A stretch of DNA of 64,000 nt from Simmondsia chinensis (lineage: Eukaryota > Streptophyta > Magnoliopsida > Caryophyllales > Simmondsiaceae). Shown here in pieces: positions 45,201 through 58,417 of this stretch. The stretch spans positions 4,409,501-4,473,500 of the forward strand of contig JAGTTD010000018.1 in assembly GCA_018398585.1 (NCBI GenBank). The letters run 5' to 3'. The position numbers and the translations under genes were made by a program. Numbering within the stretch: position 1 is the first letter of the stretch; the number at the start of each line of letters is the position of its first letter. The notes under the pieces are model-generated. The model did not search any database and had not been told where the DNA came from. It worked only from the letters and a program-made list of their open reading frames with translations.

Positions 45201-48200
45201 CATTAGATGTAAAATGTAAAATAAAGCAAATATCATAATTTTATTACATTGTATATTAATAGATACAAATTACTTTTATATTACTTCTTATATAAGTCTG
45301 CAATTTAACATTTGGGCTCAATCTTCCTAATCAAGTTAAAATGAGCCAAGGTAGGTGACTCTAAGTGATACGAGCCCAAACTCAAGCCAGTGCCAAGCCG
45401 AGCTCGATCCTAAAAATTTTTGGCTTGACAAGCTTCGAGCCGAGCCCGAACCAAACCAAGCTAAATCCAGGGTCAAGGCTTACCCATAGTTGGGAAAAAC
45501 ACTTCTCAAAACTAGCTTTATGAAAAAATGGGGTAAAAGTGCTGTAGAAAAGTTGCCGTTGGAAAAGCGTTTGCGAATCCAAAAGACAAATATGTCCTCA
45601 TAGTTTTAACAAATTACAATATAACAAACACATAAAGTAATAAATCTGATTGCACTATTAAATAATTCAAATTAAAAAAATTCATAGAGAAAAGGTTGCC
45701 CACAATTTCTAAAAAGATTCAGCTCAAAAATAAGTGTATTGTGTACTATCATTAATGTAAACTAATAACTATAAAATATAATGTAGCTTATCAAGAATTT
45801 TATGAGTAATAGATGATGATAATTAGTTAGTATTAGCTATAAATTTTATAAACATATTTCATTAACTGATTTACTATAATGAATGTTACTAGACTAATAT
45901 CATCCTATAGAACTTCCATATTAATTCTCATAAAGCTTTTTCATTTTACGCACCATGAAACACAGCTAGTAAATTGAACTCCATACAGTACGAGACAATG
46001 ATAAACAGTATTTTGTGGCATAGTGTGCTAATATTGTTAATCTAACTATGCATCTTGTAGTCTTTAGCACAGCAATCCAAGATAGGACTAAGAACCCAAT
46101 TGGTTGGAAGGCAAAGTAGTAGATGAGTATAAACAAAAATGCCCACTAAAAGCACCAAAATTAACTAACAATCTGAATACACGATATCATATAGTTTTTC
46201 CACTTGAATTAAAGACAGCCATCCTTACTACATTGGTTGGAGGATGATCTTTTGTAATCTGAAACAACTGACAACGTATTAATAAGAACAAACACATCCA
46301 CACCTACATAAGTCAAATACTATCAGCAATTTAGAAAATTAGCTATAATAAACTGAAATAATTCATTATATGACTAGTGATTCTATCGTCAAATAAAAGT
46401 ATATGTCCAACGGTTAGATTCGGCCATTTCTAAAAGTTTTCTGTGTCATCGGTCTAATTTAAAGTGTCAAAATGTCATAACACACTATGAACATCCTTGT
46501 TAGGCACAACTTTAAGATAGAGCAGTGTGTTAAAGTAACCGTGAAAGCAACCACCAGTTCGTATTAGAGATTGTCATATTTGCAGACATTGGTATGATCT
46601 CCAACTCTGGCTTCCAAAGAAAATTTTCATGAAAACATACAATCAATGACAATTCTATAAATATTTTTATGTTTTTGCTTTCTAGGGTCAGGGGCCCCTT
46701 TGGAAACAGCCTCCCTTCAAGGTAGCACCCTATAGGGGTAAAGCTATGCACATCTCACCCTCCGCAGGAGCCTTTTTAGGCATTGAGTTTGTTGTTGTTG
46801 TGTACATGAGAATGACCACCAAGAAACACATCGAAAATATATAGATAATCAACTCCATGAAGTAAAATGGATTCTGGTAGGGATCAGTTTTTGCTAATAA
46901 ATATAGCTTTACAATTCATTAATTTTTATGTTTTGAGAAATGTTATTAGGTGTTTTTAGGTAACAAGTTGTGTATATCAATTTGGTATTAGATCTAGGTT
47001 CTACACCGTTGCCGCAGAGCCGCCTTAGGGTCATTGCTTATGCTCCAATGCTTCCATTGTGTAGTATCTCTACTTGACCATCGTCTTAATGTAGTTTGCA
47101 CCTATCTTTCATCATAAACTCCAACCAAAACCCTAGCTATCACCAAACAAAAACTTTTAATCCTACTTAAATCCAATCCATCATCGCCAATCACCACCAG
47201 CCAAAAAATAAAAGAAAACAAAAAGAGTGTCACTTTATCCATGTCCAACTGTATGTCATCTCTAATATCACACTCTCCTCAGACTACTTTTCAACAGAGT
47301 TGGATTAGCTCGACCCAAATAAGTATGGGCCACATCCAAGGATAAATATAAGTATGGGCCACATCCAAGGATAAATATCATTTATGGGAATTTGTTTGGC
47401 ATCCAATTTTATTCAAGATACATCCTTCACTCGATGCATATTGCAACTCTAAACGCAACTTGTATGTACTTAGACATACATGGAGTGTATCTTAGGGCTC
47501 ATCTGATGTACCTTCCCCAATTTCCTCCCTTGTACCCACCTATGAGCGTCCTTATATTTGAATCCAAAGTACTACCTTCCTCTCTAATTTCTACCATCTG
47601 AGAAAGGTAAGGAAGAAACATATTAAGTTGAATGGGAAGAGGTGAAACACAAAGTAACAAAGAAGACGGGGAGGAAGACTGAAGAAAAGGAAAGCAAAAG
47701 AAGAAGAGCATGATTTGATTAAATCCTAACATGTTCAATTGCATACAAATAAGGATGAGTATATCTTGAAAATTATATTGATTTCATCATTCCTGAAGAG
47801 TTTTTCGATACTTTGCTAAAAGTTCTACACTATATAAAGGAGCCACGAACAAAAACCAACACATGCCATATTTTCCTTCTCATTCATTTGTTCAAAGCTT
47901 GTGGTCAAGCTTTTTGAACAAAAGGGAATTGATACAGCACAAAAAAGGACACTTAATGATTTTAGAAGACATAGTACTTTATTAGATTTTGTCAAAATAT
48001 TTGATATGATTTGAATAGAATGTGTTTTTCATCTTCTGAAGATATATTATTGAGTTATATTTTTTAAGTAGCAAGTTGTGCTAATCATCAAATAAAGAAC
48101 CTTATGTGACAGATATGTAGCTAGTCATTACGCAATTGGCCGCAATGTAATAGTACTTTTGTAATGAGGTCCATAATGCATATAGATTGTATATACTTTC

Positions 48201-51200
48201 ACATTTGTAAATACAACAACAGACCTAGTGCCTTAAGGGCTCCCGCACATATAGGGTCAGGGGGGAAGTATGCAGCCTTACCCCTTTAGAGTGCTACTCT
48301 AAAAGAAGGCTATGTCCGAGGACCCTCAACCTAGAAAGCATAAAAATGCCAACATATAAGAAGCACATTTGTAAATATAATTATATTTTAAAGATTATCA
48401 AAAAGATATATAAAAATTAATCATGGCATAGCAATTATGAAAATTTTTGAAAATATGAGGCTCAAAAGCTACTTATGCTGCCTTAAAATCTGCAACATCC
48501 TACTATTGCAAACTCTGATGTAGTGCTTGCCGTATTAAAAGAATGTCTGATGTCAAAGTCACCTCTACAGGACTAGAGACAGAAGATCTCTATGCTTGAG
48601 CGACATTGATGCTGTATGGCAGTAAATCAATCATACGGTTCATTTCTTTAATATTCCCTTTTTTGGGTATTTCTTTCCCCTTGATCACAAAAAAGTCAGG
48701 CAGCATTGCGATAGCATCCTAGGCAAAAAGTAGATCAGCATAACACCCCCCTTCCCTTCATCACCCCCCCCCCCCCCCCCTCTCTCTTTTCTATTTTTCT
48801 TCTCTTCCTCTTCCAACCCAATTTGCAGAGTAGTGATCTTACTGTTTTGTTTGGACTCCAATCTCAACGAAGCAAATAAAATTTCTAACTGTGAGTACAT
48901 CTTTGTAGAACACCATTGAAGTTAACTTTGAATACGAGTTATGAAGTTCAAAACTCTTCACTGCCGACCCAGTTATTTGACCAAGCATATTTTTCCTTTC
49001 TATTTTCTGATACTCCAAAACATAGAGAAACAATTTCCTTGAACTTTCTCTTTTGTTTGAATTTTCAAGGGATCAAATGGATTACATATTTTCCCAACTC
49101 AGAACTCATTCAAAAACAAATTATATAGGGAAAAAAAAAAAAAAAAAGATTCATCGAACATTGTCAAAGAAGAGAGAGAGTGATAGCATACCCAGAGGAT
49201 TCATCATAAACGTAGTCATTATCGGATGTCAGCTGACTGCTTGCGCTACTATCACGAGCTGATGATGGATACGCAGCAGGATTCTCATCATTGGCATCAA
49301 ACATATCCACAGCTTCATTATCCTCGAGCGACGGTTTTGCAGCAGCAGTCTCATCGTCAGCTGCAAACATATCAAATGTATCGTTCTCATTGACTGAAGG
49401 AACTATTCTTGACCCATTTAGGTATGAGGGCTCCGGAGTAGCTTCAGGAAGTACTGAAGAGGCTGGCTCGATAGTAGTTGCATCAAAAGTGTAACATCCA
49501 AGGCCCTCGCTAGAGGATAAACCATTTTTCCTTGCCTGTTCTAATCTTTCATACCCTTCTGCAAGAAGCAATGATGTGGAGGTGGTGTCAAACATTATCG
49601 AATCAAATAAAGGTCATTATATGACAAACTTCAAGCAAGCAATTACATGATTGGTTGTTACATAATGATATTTTTGTAATGGCTTCCATAATGCATATAT
49701 ACTCTATTTTATCTATTAATACATACTTATGAATCTATTTATAAAAGGAAATAATTATTTAGCTGTTTATTCAATTTCACAAACAAATAGTTTCAAGAGT
49801 AACCTATGTTCCATTCAAATACCAACATGATTGCAATGAACTGCCATATAACGTCCATGCCACCCACTTCTCTGACACCATGACACCACGAACTGCGATT
49901 TGATGAGTCATGTGACAAATAAAATATGAGCTACATATTTATGCATCCATTTTCCATTGACCACCCAAGACTTAAGTGTCACAACATTCTTTCTAAAGTT
50001 TTTCACTTCAACAGACTAGATTTTTATCGCAAATCTACCCCTTTTCTCAAAGTCGACATCTAACTATCTAGAGTTGCTTTTCCATTTTTATGATGCTTCT
50101 GTAGAACCCAGAAGTGAAAAGAAAAAAGTGACCTTCTGTAAATGGCACTTTTTTAAAAATAAGATATTTCAACTAATTCACATTTTTAGCATGAGAAACT
50201 AAATTATTATCATTATAAAAGAAGTCACATGCCAATCACATGCAACTTCCATAGAGGCTTGCTAACAGAAAGTAGTAAAAGGCTAGAAACTTCCTTGTAC
50301 TATCCAAAAAAAGAGGTTACATGGTACAGAGTTGAAGTGCAAGTGATCATATGTGAACTTCCAAAAGGAGTTCATGTACAAACTGAAGTTTGAAAAGAGC
50401 ATTCTGAAGCCAAGTAATCTCTTATTCTGAGGGCATACAAAAGATAAGAACACTATAACCCAAAAAAAAAAAAACAAAAACATTAGAGCAAATAGATCAT
50501 TCAACTAAACATTCTTGAATGAAAGAAGCATTAAACAATGGAAAATTAACAACAGAAAGTATATTGTGAGTGTTACGTATATGACACAATGGGAAAATGC
50601 TGCAAAGAAAACAACTGTTTGGTACCATCCAACTATAAGAACAAGAGCGCACAAAGAATAGATAAAATGAATAACATGCAAAGATCCCTTATTTGTCACT
50701 TTCTATTTTCAGTTTTTGGTTTTCGACAACCAAAAAATCAAGTTTTTCTTCTTCTTGATTTCTAATTTCGAATTTTTCAACTGTGGCAAAACTGAAAACT
50801 AGAAACAAAAACAAGAAAGCTCCTGACATGTCGAGTAATTTTTTCTATTTCCAGTTTTTCATTTTTTAGAAACCAAAGATCATATTTTGAAAACAATTCC
50901 TTTGACTTTTGGTTTCTTCTTTTCAGCTTTTTTCCTAATTTGAAAGAATATTAGCAGCAAAATAGAACTCAGTTTTTGATGCCTCGAAATCAAAAACCGC
51001 TATATAGAAAAGATACGAAAATGGCCTTAAATAGTCCACAAAAAGGGGTAAAGAAAAAAAATATATAAGAAGATAACACGACTTTTTATCAACAAACCGA
51101 CAGAATATTACAAAATACTGACCTGCTTCACGGTCAAATACCTCTTGTGATTCATGGTAGACATCTACAAGAAGAAAATAACAATAAGGCTCTAAAATCC

Positions 51201-54200
51201 ACAAACAAAATCCGCACCTTCCTTATAAGGACAGAAGGCCACAAAATTAAAAAGCCAAGATAGCATAATTTACGGCTCAGTTGGTGCCATTTTTTGTTTT
51301 CAATTTTTGGTTCTTTAAAAACCAAAACCAAAAACAAAGCTAGTAGAAGTGACTTGCTTCCTGTCTTTGTTCTCCTGTTTTGGTTTTTAAGTGCAAAAAC
51401 TGAATACAAAAACCACAAAATAAGAAAGGGTTTTTACATAAAATCACCTTAAAAAATGATCAATTTTCACTTAGCAAGTAGCAACCACAGCTTTCAAATT
51501 TTTCAAAAGAACACATAAAACATCAATTTTTTTTTTTCAATCAACCACTTAAACTAACATCGTCAATCCACCACTAAGTAGTCAAGTGTGTGGCACATGA
51601 TCTAGTTGCGGGATTGGCTAAAGTCATAGTTGCACAAAGCAGGAGCGGAGGCAGGGGCAAGGGCAGGGGTGGGAGTGGGAATGGGAGCAGGAGAGGAAAG
51701 CGGTCAAGCATTAAAGTTTCTTAAGAGCGTGGGGACATAGTAATATTAAATATATATACACATATATGTATACATGTGTGTGTGTATACATATATATGTG
51801 GCCAAAGATAAAATTTTAAAACTAAAATATTAAATTATTACACTTCGAAAAATAAATTAACGTTGTAACCAAACTGTAATTTAGGTTGACAATGGGAATC
51901 TGATATTTGAATTACGGTGAGTATGCAATGAATTTAAGTTAAGAAGCAGCATGCATACTTAGTTATGGTGAGCATGTACTTCCATTTAATTCACATGTAG
52001 CGTGCAATGAATCAACACATACAGAATATGCACTAGCATTTAATTGTCATTTAGCGTGCAATGAATCAATGTCGTTTCAACGAAAGACCTTTCATTTTCT
52101 CTTAATTGTTAATAGAGATGCAGTCCTTATTTGATACTAAACTATGTTCTCCTCTGTTACATTTTCTTACTACTTTCAAGCTTTCTCCTCACTATAAACA
52201 AACTATTATATTTACTACTCTACATTTCTTTCACCTCTCCCACCTTCTTCCCACAATTTTCTTCCACTTTCTCTCAAACCATTTTGCTTGCTAACGAAAA
52301 AAATAGTGCAACATAAGTCTATCAAGACAAGGACGTAATTCCCATTTTTACAATTCTACTTGAATCACTATGAGTTCTATGTTTTATTGTTTAAAAACAC
52401 TAAAGGATATGTCCAAGAAAACTGAATGTAACAATTAAAACACTCATCAAATAACTTGAGTAGCTACTAAATCATTGGATAAGGCCCAAAGTAATTCATA
52501 TGTTCAAAAATCATTCTTTCTTATCAAAACGATTCAACCTAAGGTTGAATTGCATTTCTTCTATGTTTAAAATGCGTTTCCTACACGTTTCTAACTTAGA
52601 AACGTAGAATCGCGTTTCTGAGTAAGATACAATAGTGTTTTGGGCGTTTCCTGCAACCATGGCTTAAGTAGAGTTGAACGCAAGTGAGTAGCATGAACAA
52701 CACACGTTTTAACCAACTTGCTGAAATAATTGTTTATGAAACGATTTGTAAAATCCCACGTGTAACATATCTGATTACACGACGAAGGGTTAGTGGTGTC
52801 AATTTAGGTGGTAGACTGGTGGAGGTGATTTTTACAAAAAATTTGGAAGTTACAGTGGTTAACTAAAAGGAAATCGTGTTTCAAGATGGTTTTCTGTAAT
52901 TCAAAAAAACAAAAAAACAAAAAAACAAAAAAAAAAACCCTTAAAATATGGTTTCCACCTCCCGGTTCTAGGTTAGCAAAAACCTAAAACTGGAAACCAA
53001 AAATGATACCAAATGATCCCTCGAAGACAAACATAACTCAACTGTAATCGCCATTCTCCATCAGCTTCATGGCATCTTCAGTTAACTGGTCAAAAAGATG
53101 CTTTGTTTCTGCTGACATCTTCTCTTTCTTGTTATTTGAATGGCCCTTTAATCTTCTTAAGGCTTGCAAAACCTAACACAGCTAAAAGACTTAGTTTCAA
53201 ACTGTACAACCTCGGCTTTTTGGTGTTCAAAAAAAATTGTACAACCTCCATGCACAATACAATATCACATTAAATCAATCCTCAAAAAGGACAAAAGACC
53301 AATGACAAGGTCAAAAAGGGGGAAATAGAGACGGAACTAAATGCATGTCGAGCACAGAAAGAAAAAACCATGAGATGACTATAAGAGTTCCATACCATGG
53401 ATGTAAATGAGCAAAGCCAACTCATAAGCGCTCGACAACCAACCCTTGAGCTGAGTCGAGCCAAATCTCTAAACGAGCCAAGCACGAGGTCAAGTAATTG
53501 AGAGATAATGTATTAATAGAGAGACTAAATGAATCCGTTTTGATGTCATAATTTATTTTGTAAGAAAAGAATTGGATTAATAGAGAGAGAATGTAGGAGT
53601 TATTAAGAAGTCCTCAATCAAAAAAGAACAAACCTAATTAATGTAACAAAGGCCTCAAAATTCCTCTGCAAGTCAACCGACGATGTACAAGAAAAGCCTC
53701 CAAAGTAACATAGAAAGCCTAAAAAGACATTGTTATCCAAAAAAGGCCATTGTCATTAATTGGTCCACAAAAATTCTTGTGCTCCTCTCTAGCCAAATAT
53801 ACTAGAGAAGCAGCATCCTAGCTATAGAGTATAATTTTTAACATCCTTGTTGTTTTCCAATCTGTTTTCCAATCCCTTGAACTGAATCAAGATGGCATTT
53901 TCCACTAGGAATGGACACTCACACCATAAATCCCAGGCAACACCAATCCTGAGCCACATGGCATAATAAGAAAAGATGGGCATTGTTTCCCGTTCTAAAA
54001 TCACATGACATGAATACCCAGTGTAGAGCCTTAAAAGGCCTTCATCACTACAAGCAATTTTGGGCATTGAACTCATTAAGGATGAGAGACCATTAGAAAG
54101 CTGCGATCCTTAACTTAGCTTGACAAATAAAGGAACAAAGAGGGAATAAAGGATGTTGATTTTGGTTGTTCTAAGAAACCAATCCAATACAAATTATGAG

Positions 54201-56654
54201 CTTAAATATGCTTGATTAATCCAAGTTGGAACCTAAATGAGCCAAGCTGAGCTTAATAGAGCTCAAACAAGCCTAGATTGAGCTCAAATAAGCCCACATG
54301 AGTCAAACTTAGCTAAGTTTGGTTTGTACTCAACCATGCCGAGAAACTCCTAACCCTTGCTTAATATCCCATGCTCTATGAGTTCCGAGTCAAGCACAAA
54401 CCAAGCCTTGACCCTGACAAGCTCGGACTCAGCTTAACTCATTTTCAACATTATCCCAAAAAGCAGTTTATGCAAAGCTTCATCTAAATTTTGTCAACTT
54501 CCCAAATTTACCATGAATCAATCAACTTCCCATGAAACTCTCAATGGACATGGGCATGGACCTCCAACAACTTCTCTAGGGGCTTATCCCTTACATTGGA
54601 TCCTCTTACTTTACTATTACAAGTACATGCATAAATTGTTTCAATTTCAATGGGTACATACATGGATCTCCAACAACTTCTCTAGGGGCTTATCCCTTAC
54701 CTTGGATCCTCTTAATTTACCATTACAAGTACATGTCGAAATTGTTCCATATCCAAAAATTGATACTTAATGGTTCATTCACAATCAACTCAACAAATGA
54801 AAACATTGGCATCTGTACAACTCCCAACAAAGACCATGCTTTCTGATGATGGGTACTGATGTACGCCTAGGAAAGTTGAAGTCAGTAAACTATTTCACAC
54901 CATAATTAGTAAAACACAATAAGCAGAATCAAATAGGATATAATACATACCTACATTAATCGATTTTATAAAAAGAAATTTGGCCAAAAGTTCACTGACT
55001 TATAGAAAAAATTTATGGATACATTCATGTCTAAAGTAACTCATTCTTCAAAAAAGCGAACGAAGTGAGAAGTAATATAATTCTAAAAATTCACATTTTG
55101 TTTGATGGTGTTAGCCACCATAGCTTAGAAGGAAACACAACACATAATAGATGTTTGGGTATAGTCAATAATTTAGGAGTTAAAATGGCATGTCAAGTAT
55201 AGCATATGCATACTTAATTTAGGTGTAATAATTATTTTCAAATAATCATTCGTTTATTAAATAAAAAAAATACGGGCACACTTATAAGACGTGTATTACA
55301 CTGATAAGTAAGATAACATCAAGAAAACATGTATTTTACCGTATTGCTGGTAATTATATACATAAATGCCCTCTTGAAACTGAGAAATAAAGAATGCTCA
55401 TTACCCATATTATACGTGTTCTTACTAATATAAATTCAAGTTACTATTACCCTTCAGTTTAGTCATTCTCTGTTTACTCACCTATTTGCAGTTATTATAC
55501 GGTTCCTCCAGCATTTCTTTAATTATTGAATAAGTCAATCTTTGAGACTCTCTCCAGTGAAACTAGCCAAAAGACCATAGTTCATTTGACTTGGAACTTT
55601 CAGCAACGTACCAAACAGGCACTCTAAATATAAATACCAACATCCCTTCATATTATGTCAGTCAGACCTATGTATGCAAACTCAATTATTTCCTCTTATA
55701 ATTTTGGTACAATGTGAAGTTAACGTTCAAGTATCCTCATCCAACACAAGTACTTCAAAGAACAACAGAGAAATGGTCAAGTAAGGGATAACTTCAGAGA
55801 TAACCATGCAATCAGAGTGAACAAAGGTACACCCAAAAGACAACATCATTGCGCCACTTCCTCCACCAAGTCAACTAAAAACCAATTTCATGAATTAGAA
55901 ATCAAGTGATGTGCCCAGGACCCATTGAGGTATTTCACAAACTCATACCTCTGACCAGTAGAGAAGTTAGAAAAGATTATCATATTCTTATAAGTTGACA
56001 TTTCTAACAATAATAATATGCATAGTTGTTGAAAGATTGGGATTTCACTAGCACATAGAAATGGAGCCAACCAATTTTACTGCTCTTTCATAACTTCAAT
56101 GACTGATAGGACTATGGTTTGAAAGATATCAAACCACCTTCCTTGCAATGGAGTGAGCAAGAGAGTGAAAGTCCATACCGTTTCACTTGGCTCTAAAACA
56201 TTGGCTATACGTCTCTTTATTCGTCCAATATCATGAGAAGATAGTTCCAGTTCATCATCATCATCATTTGTAATCATAGATACTCTTTCAGCCAGCTTTG
56301 GGTCAACTTCAATACTATCAAGCCATGCATCCTGTAAGAAATTAGTGTAATCATCAAATGAAGTTCCATATTTCTAATACTTCAATTCAGCAAAATCAGA
56401 TTTTTCAACTCATGCATCATGTAAAAATTTAGTATAGTTCCAAAAGAAAACTCCATTTTCCAATACTTTTTCGCTAAGACATTTACCAATACTTATATTT
56501 GGGAAAACCAAGAATTTTAACATCATACCTTTTCTTCCTTCTCAGGAACGTATTCTACAAAGTTTCCTGCTTCGTCAAAGTAGCCTTCTTCCCTTTCCTT
56601 GTTCAAGTTAAATGGTTCAATTTGAATCCCGTCATCAACAAACGTCTCATTGTC
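42262..56654 (-). CDS. CD2BP2/LIN1-like (U5 snRNP 52K-like) protein, seven 3' exons
   Basis: CD2BP2/LIN1 proteins associate with the U5 snRNP and act in pre-mRNA splicing. Exons in minus-strand order: 56529-56654, 56179-56331, 53043-53172, 51123-51164, 49192-49558, 44241-44318, 42262-42328. All have GT/AG borders and matching phases, giving 963 bp (320 residues and TGA) without a stop. The start '[20 protein letters not shown]' with '[12 protein letters not shown]' is the family signature. Then come '[17 protein letters not shown]' and '[17 protein letters not shown]'. A Ser/Asp/Ala-rich linker leads to an OCRE-like, Tyr-rich repeat ('[20 protein letters not shown]'). I see no classical GYF domain. 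The 5' exon(s), including the start, were not found up to 64 kb. Introns of 0.2-4.9 kb carry many TEs. It looks functional if the 5' end exists beyond the window. Confidence 0.9.
44590..45490. mobile_element. GAGCTCG-rich element (hAT-like family), copy 2
   Basis: GGCTCATGTAGCTCGGCTCA…GAGCCTGAGC at the left and CCAAGCCGAGCTCGATCC…GCTTCGAGCCGAGCCCGAAC at the right are the same kind of ends as in 25786-26188. The interior is AT-rich and contains a LINE tail (44985-45105). Terminal sequences and target duplication were not resolved. It lies in an intron of the CD2BP2-like gene. Confidence 0.5.
44985..45105 (-). mobile_element. RTE-LINE tail, diverged
   Basis: Complement of CCAGACCCTGCCTTTGCGGGAG-type and GGTGCAACTTGGTAGAGAG sequences of the tail family; nested in the GAGCTCG-rich element. 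Confidence 0.6.
46685..46801 (+). mobile_element. RTE-LINE/Au-SINE tail
   Basis: GGGGCCCCTTTGGAAACAGC, AGGTAGCACCCTATAGGGG, CCTCCGCAGGAGCC and a final (GTT)n-GT match the family tail. No target duplication seen. Intronic in the CD2BP2-like gene. Confidence 0.72.
48214..48363 (-). mobile_element. RTE-LINE tail with perfect 14-bp target duplication
   Basis: CACATTTGTAAATA occurs at 48200-48213 and 48364-48377. Between them is the complement of the family tail plus about 20 bp of 3' UTR (…AGCATAAAAATGCC). This defines a complete 150-bp 5'-truncated insertion. Confidence 0.88.
48764..48780. repeat. Poly-C tract (17 C)
   Basis: Uninterrupted C run followed by a TCTCTCT stretch, in an intron of the CD2BP2-like gene. 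Confidence 0.9.
51654..51684 (+). other. G-quadruplex-type motif
   Basis: Six runs of three or four G separated by one to three bases (GGGGCAAGGGCAGGGGTGGG and onward). It is in an intron of the CD2BP2-like gene, C-rich on the transcribed RNA. Confidence 0.6.
51862..52665. repeat. Dispersed repeat, copy 2 (sister at 2415-3500)
   Basis: Collinear with copy 1 from TTGTAACCAAACTGTAATTT to about TTTCCTGCAACCATGG, but without the LINE tail; the uninterrupted site is near 52053-52067. It lies in the intron between the exons at 53043-53172 and 51123-51164 of the CD2BP2-like gene. Confidence 0.8.
53400..54440. mobile_element. GAGCTCG-rich element, copy 3, interrupted
   Basis: The left part at 53400-53500 (GGATGTAAATGAGC…GAGCTGAGTCGAGCC) and right part at 54190-54440 (AATGAGCCAAGCTGAGC…AAGCTCGGACTCAGC) resemble the two halves of 25786-26188. 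About 690 bp of unrelated sequence lie between. Ends uncertain. Confidence 0.45.
54543..54754. repeat. 106-bp tandem duplication
   Basis: Two consecutive, slightly diverged units, each containing CTCCAACAACTTCTCTAGGG and CTTGGATCCTCTTA-type words. Intronic in the CD2BP2-like gene. Confidence 0.88.
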
Positions 56655-57293
56655 CTGCAAAACATAAATGTGAGTCATAAGTGATGTCCAGCAACCCAAT
56701 ATCAAGTGAATTGATAATAAAAGAAAATTTCAGCTGATGCCTGATAGTTGTATGCAACCCTTCTGACTTAAAATTTATTGAATATAGAAATGACATCAGC
56801 TTCTAGAGATTAAGATCAAAACTTAGCAACAGAAAGATGGAAAAAATGAAAATTTATGCATTCCCAGTCAAAAATATCAGAAAAAGGGATCATCTGTTTT
56901 GTTCTGTCACTGGCAGAAAATAGACACCAATAACATTTCTAAGGGAAGAGATATTAAACAAGCTATCCGAATAATATTCAAAGTTTTGACTGAAAGAAAA
57001 AGATTCTATTAACGAGAACATCTGCTACAAGCGATGTCAAATGTGAAAGACGAGATCAAACTTGCAACTGAAAGGAAAAGAGACCAACAAAGATGGAAAT
57101 AATGTACAACTGGAACCTGCGTAGCTTGGCCTTGAGTAAAAACGTTGGTTGAAGGTACATATCCAGGCGTTCAACCTATCTTTGCTTACAATATAGAACC
57201 CAAGACCATACAAAGTGATGGAGATTCAGGAGAAAGAATCAAAATATAGATTTAGGATATTTACTAATATTTTGAATTGTGGTAGATTCTATC
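56655..57293 (-). other. Intron upstream of the first recognised CD2BP2-like exon
   Basis: Starts with the acceptor TTATGTTTTGCAG (minus strand). I searched for the missing N-terminal coding sequence here and found none. Confidence 0.5.
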
Positions 57294-57621
57294 TGTTAGG
57301 ATGTACTATTAGTTAGAATTGGTTTAGTATTAGGATTTGGCTTTTAGTAGCCTTGTTTGTCATTATACTATAAGGATGTTATTATCAAGTTAGAAGCTTC
57401 TTTTCTTAGAATTCTAGTTTCTTCTTTACAAATATCAGTAACGAAAGCTCGAAGGCAACTATTTTGAATAAAATCAGTTTATTATATTTCATTAGTATAG
57501 AGCTGATTAAAACTAAATACAAGAGTACTTGGTTGGGCACAAAGTTGTTTAACTGTCCTCCTAGGCAAGTGGATGCCTAGGAACCCCCTCAACAAGCCAT
57601 GGAGATGGTTAATCTCTATCA
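57294..57621 (+). repeat. Possible LTR (TGTTAGGATG…TCTATCA)
   Basis: Starts TGTTAGGATG, ends CTCTATCA, and is followed at once by AATTGATATCAAAGCAG, a diverged Met-tRNA primer site. There is no second LTR in the window because the downstream part is cut by the element at 58724. Confidence 0.4.
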
Positions 57622-58267
57622 AATTGATATCAAAGCAGTTTTTGATTGAATGCTTTTGTTGCCTATCGCCACCATTCATCATCACCCGCTATCCTAGCCC
57701 AAAAAGAAGAAAAAACATAAAACTCGATCCATGAACTCCTCATCGAAACCCACTACCGAACACTCAACGCATGCATCGTTTGCACAACTTGGATCCCCAA
57801 ATCATCGACCCTAGTCAACCACCCCCAAACCCACCACCAATCTGAACTACTAGCAAAGCCAACACCCAAAACCCACGCCAAAACCTTAGCCACCAGGCCC
57901 TTTGCCTACCTCCCTCTGCCACCCCAAAACTGTCACTGGCCCTAGTTAACCACCCAAATCCGCCAGCCAAACAGGAGACCCAGAATTTCCCGAACTCCTA
58001 AAACAAAGATCTTTGAAAAACAAATTGACCTTTAAACCCCATACCCAGATTCGATGCCGACCGAAGCTCATCACAGGAACCCTAAAACCAAAATTCCCAT
58101 ATTCATCTTTGCTGGAACCCTGCTCGACCTGCAGTCTGACCTTGACCTTGACTGCCCTCTATTCTACGATTCGTTGTTGCCCTAGCCATCAACATCCATT
58201 AGTCATTAGCCGTCGTTACAAAAAAATGGGCCTCTTGTCATTTTCTGGTGCCAACAATAACAAAAAG

Positions 58268-58417
58268 AATTATGTATTGTCTCAATTCAGGTTGGCAACT
58301 TACAGAAGCCAACTTGGCAACCACTTGGAAACATGTGGAGAAAATTATGTATTGTCTCAATTCAGGTAGGCAACTTAAAGAATCCAACTTGGCAACCACT
58401 TGGAAACATGTGGAGAA
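58268..58417 (+). repeat. 75-bp tandem duplication in an ORF
   Basis: AATTATGTATTGTCTCAATT…CATGTGGAGAA occurs at 58268-58342 and 58343-58417, keeping the reading frame ('CLNSGWQLTEANLATTWKHV' repeated). Confidence 0.88.

Noticed and set aside
57482..57685. Minus-strand ORF as the missing N-terminal exon of the CD2BP2-like gene
   Set aside because: The translated sequence has no resemblance to the family N-terminus and lies in the LTR-like region.
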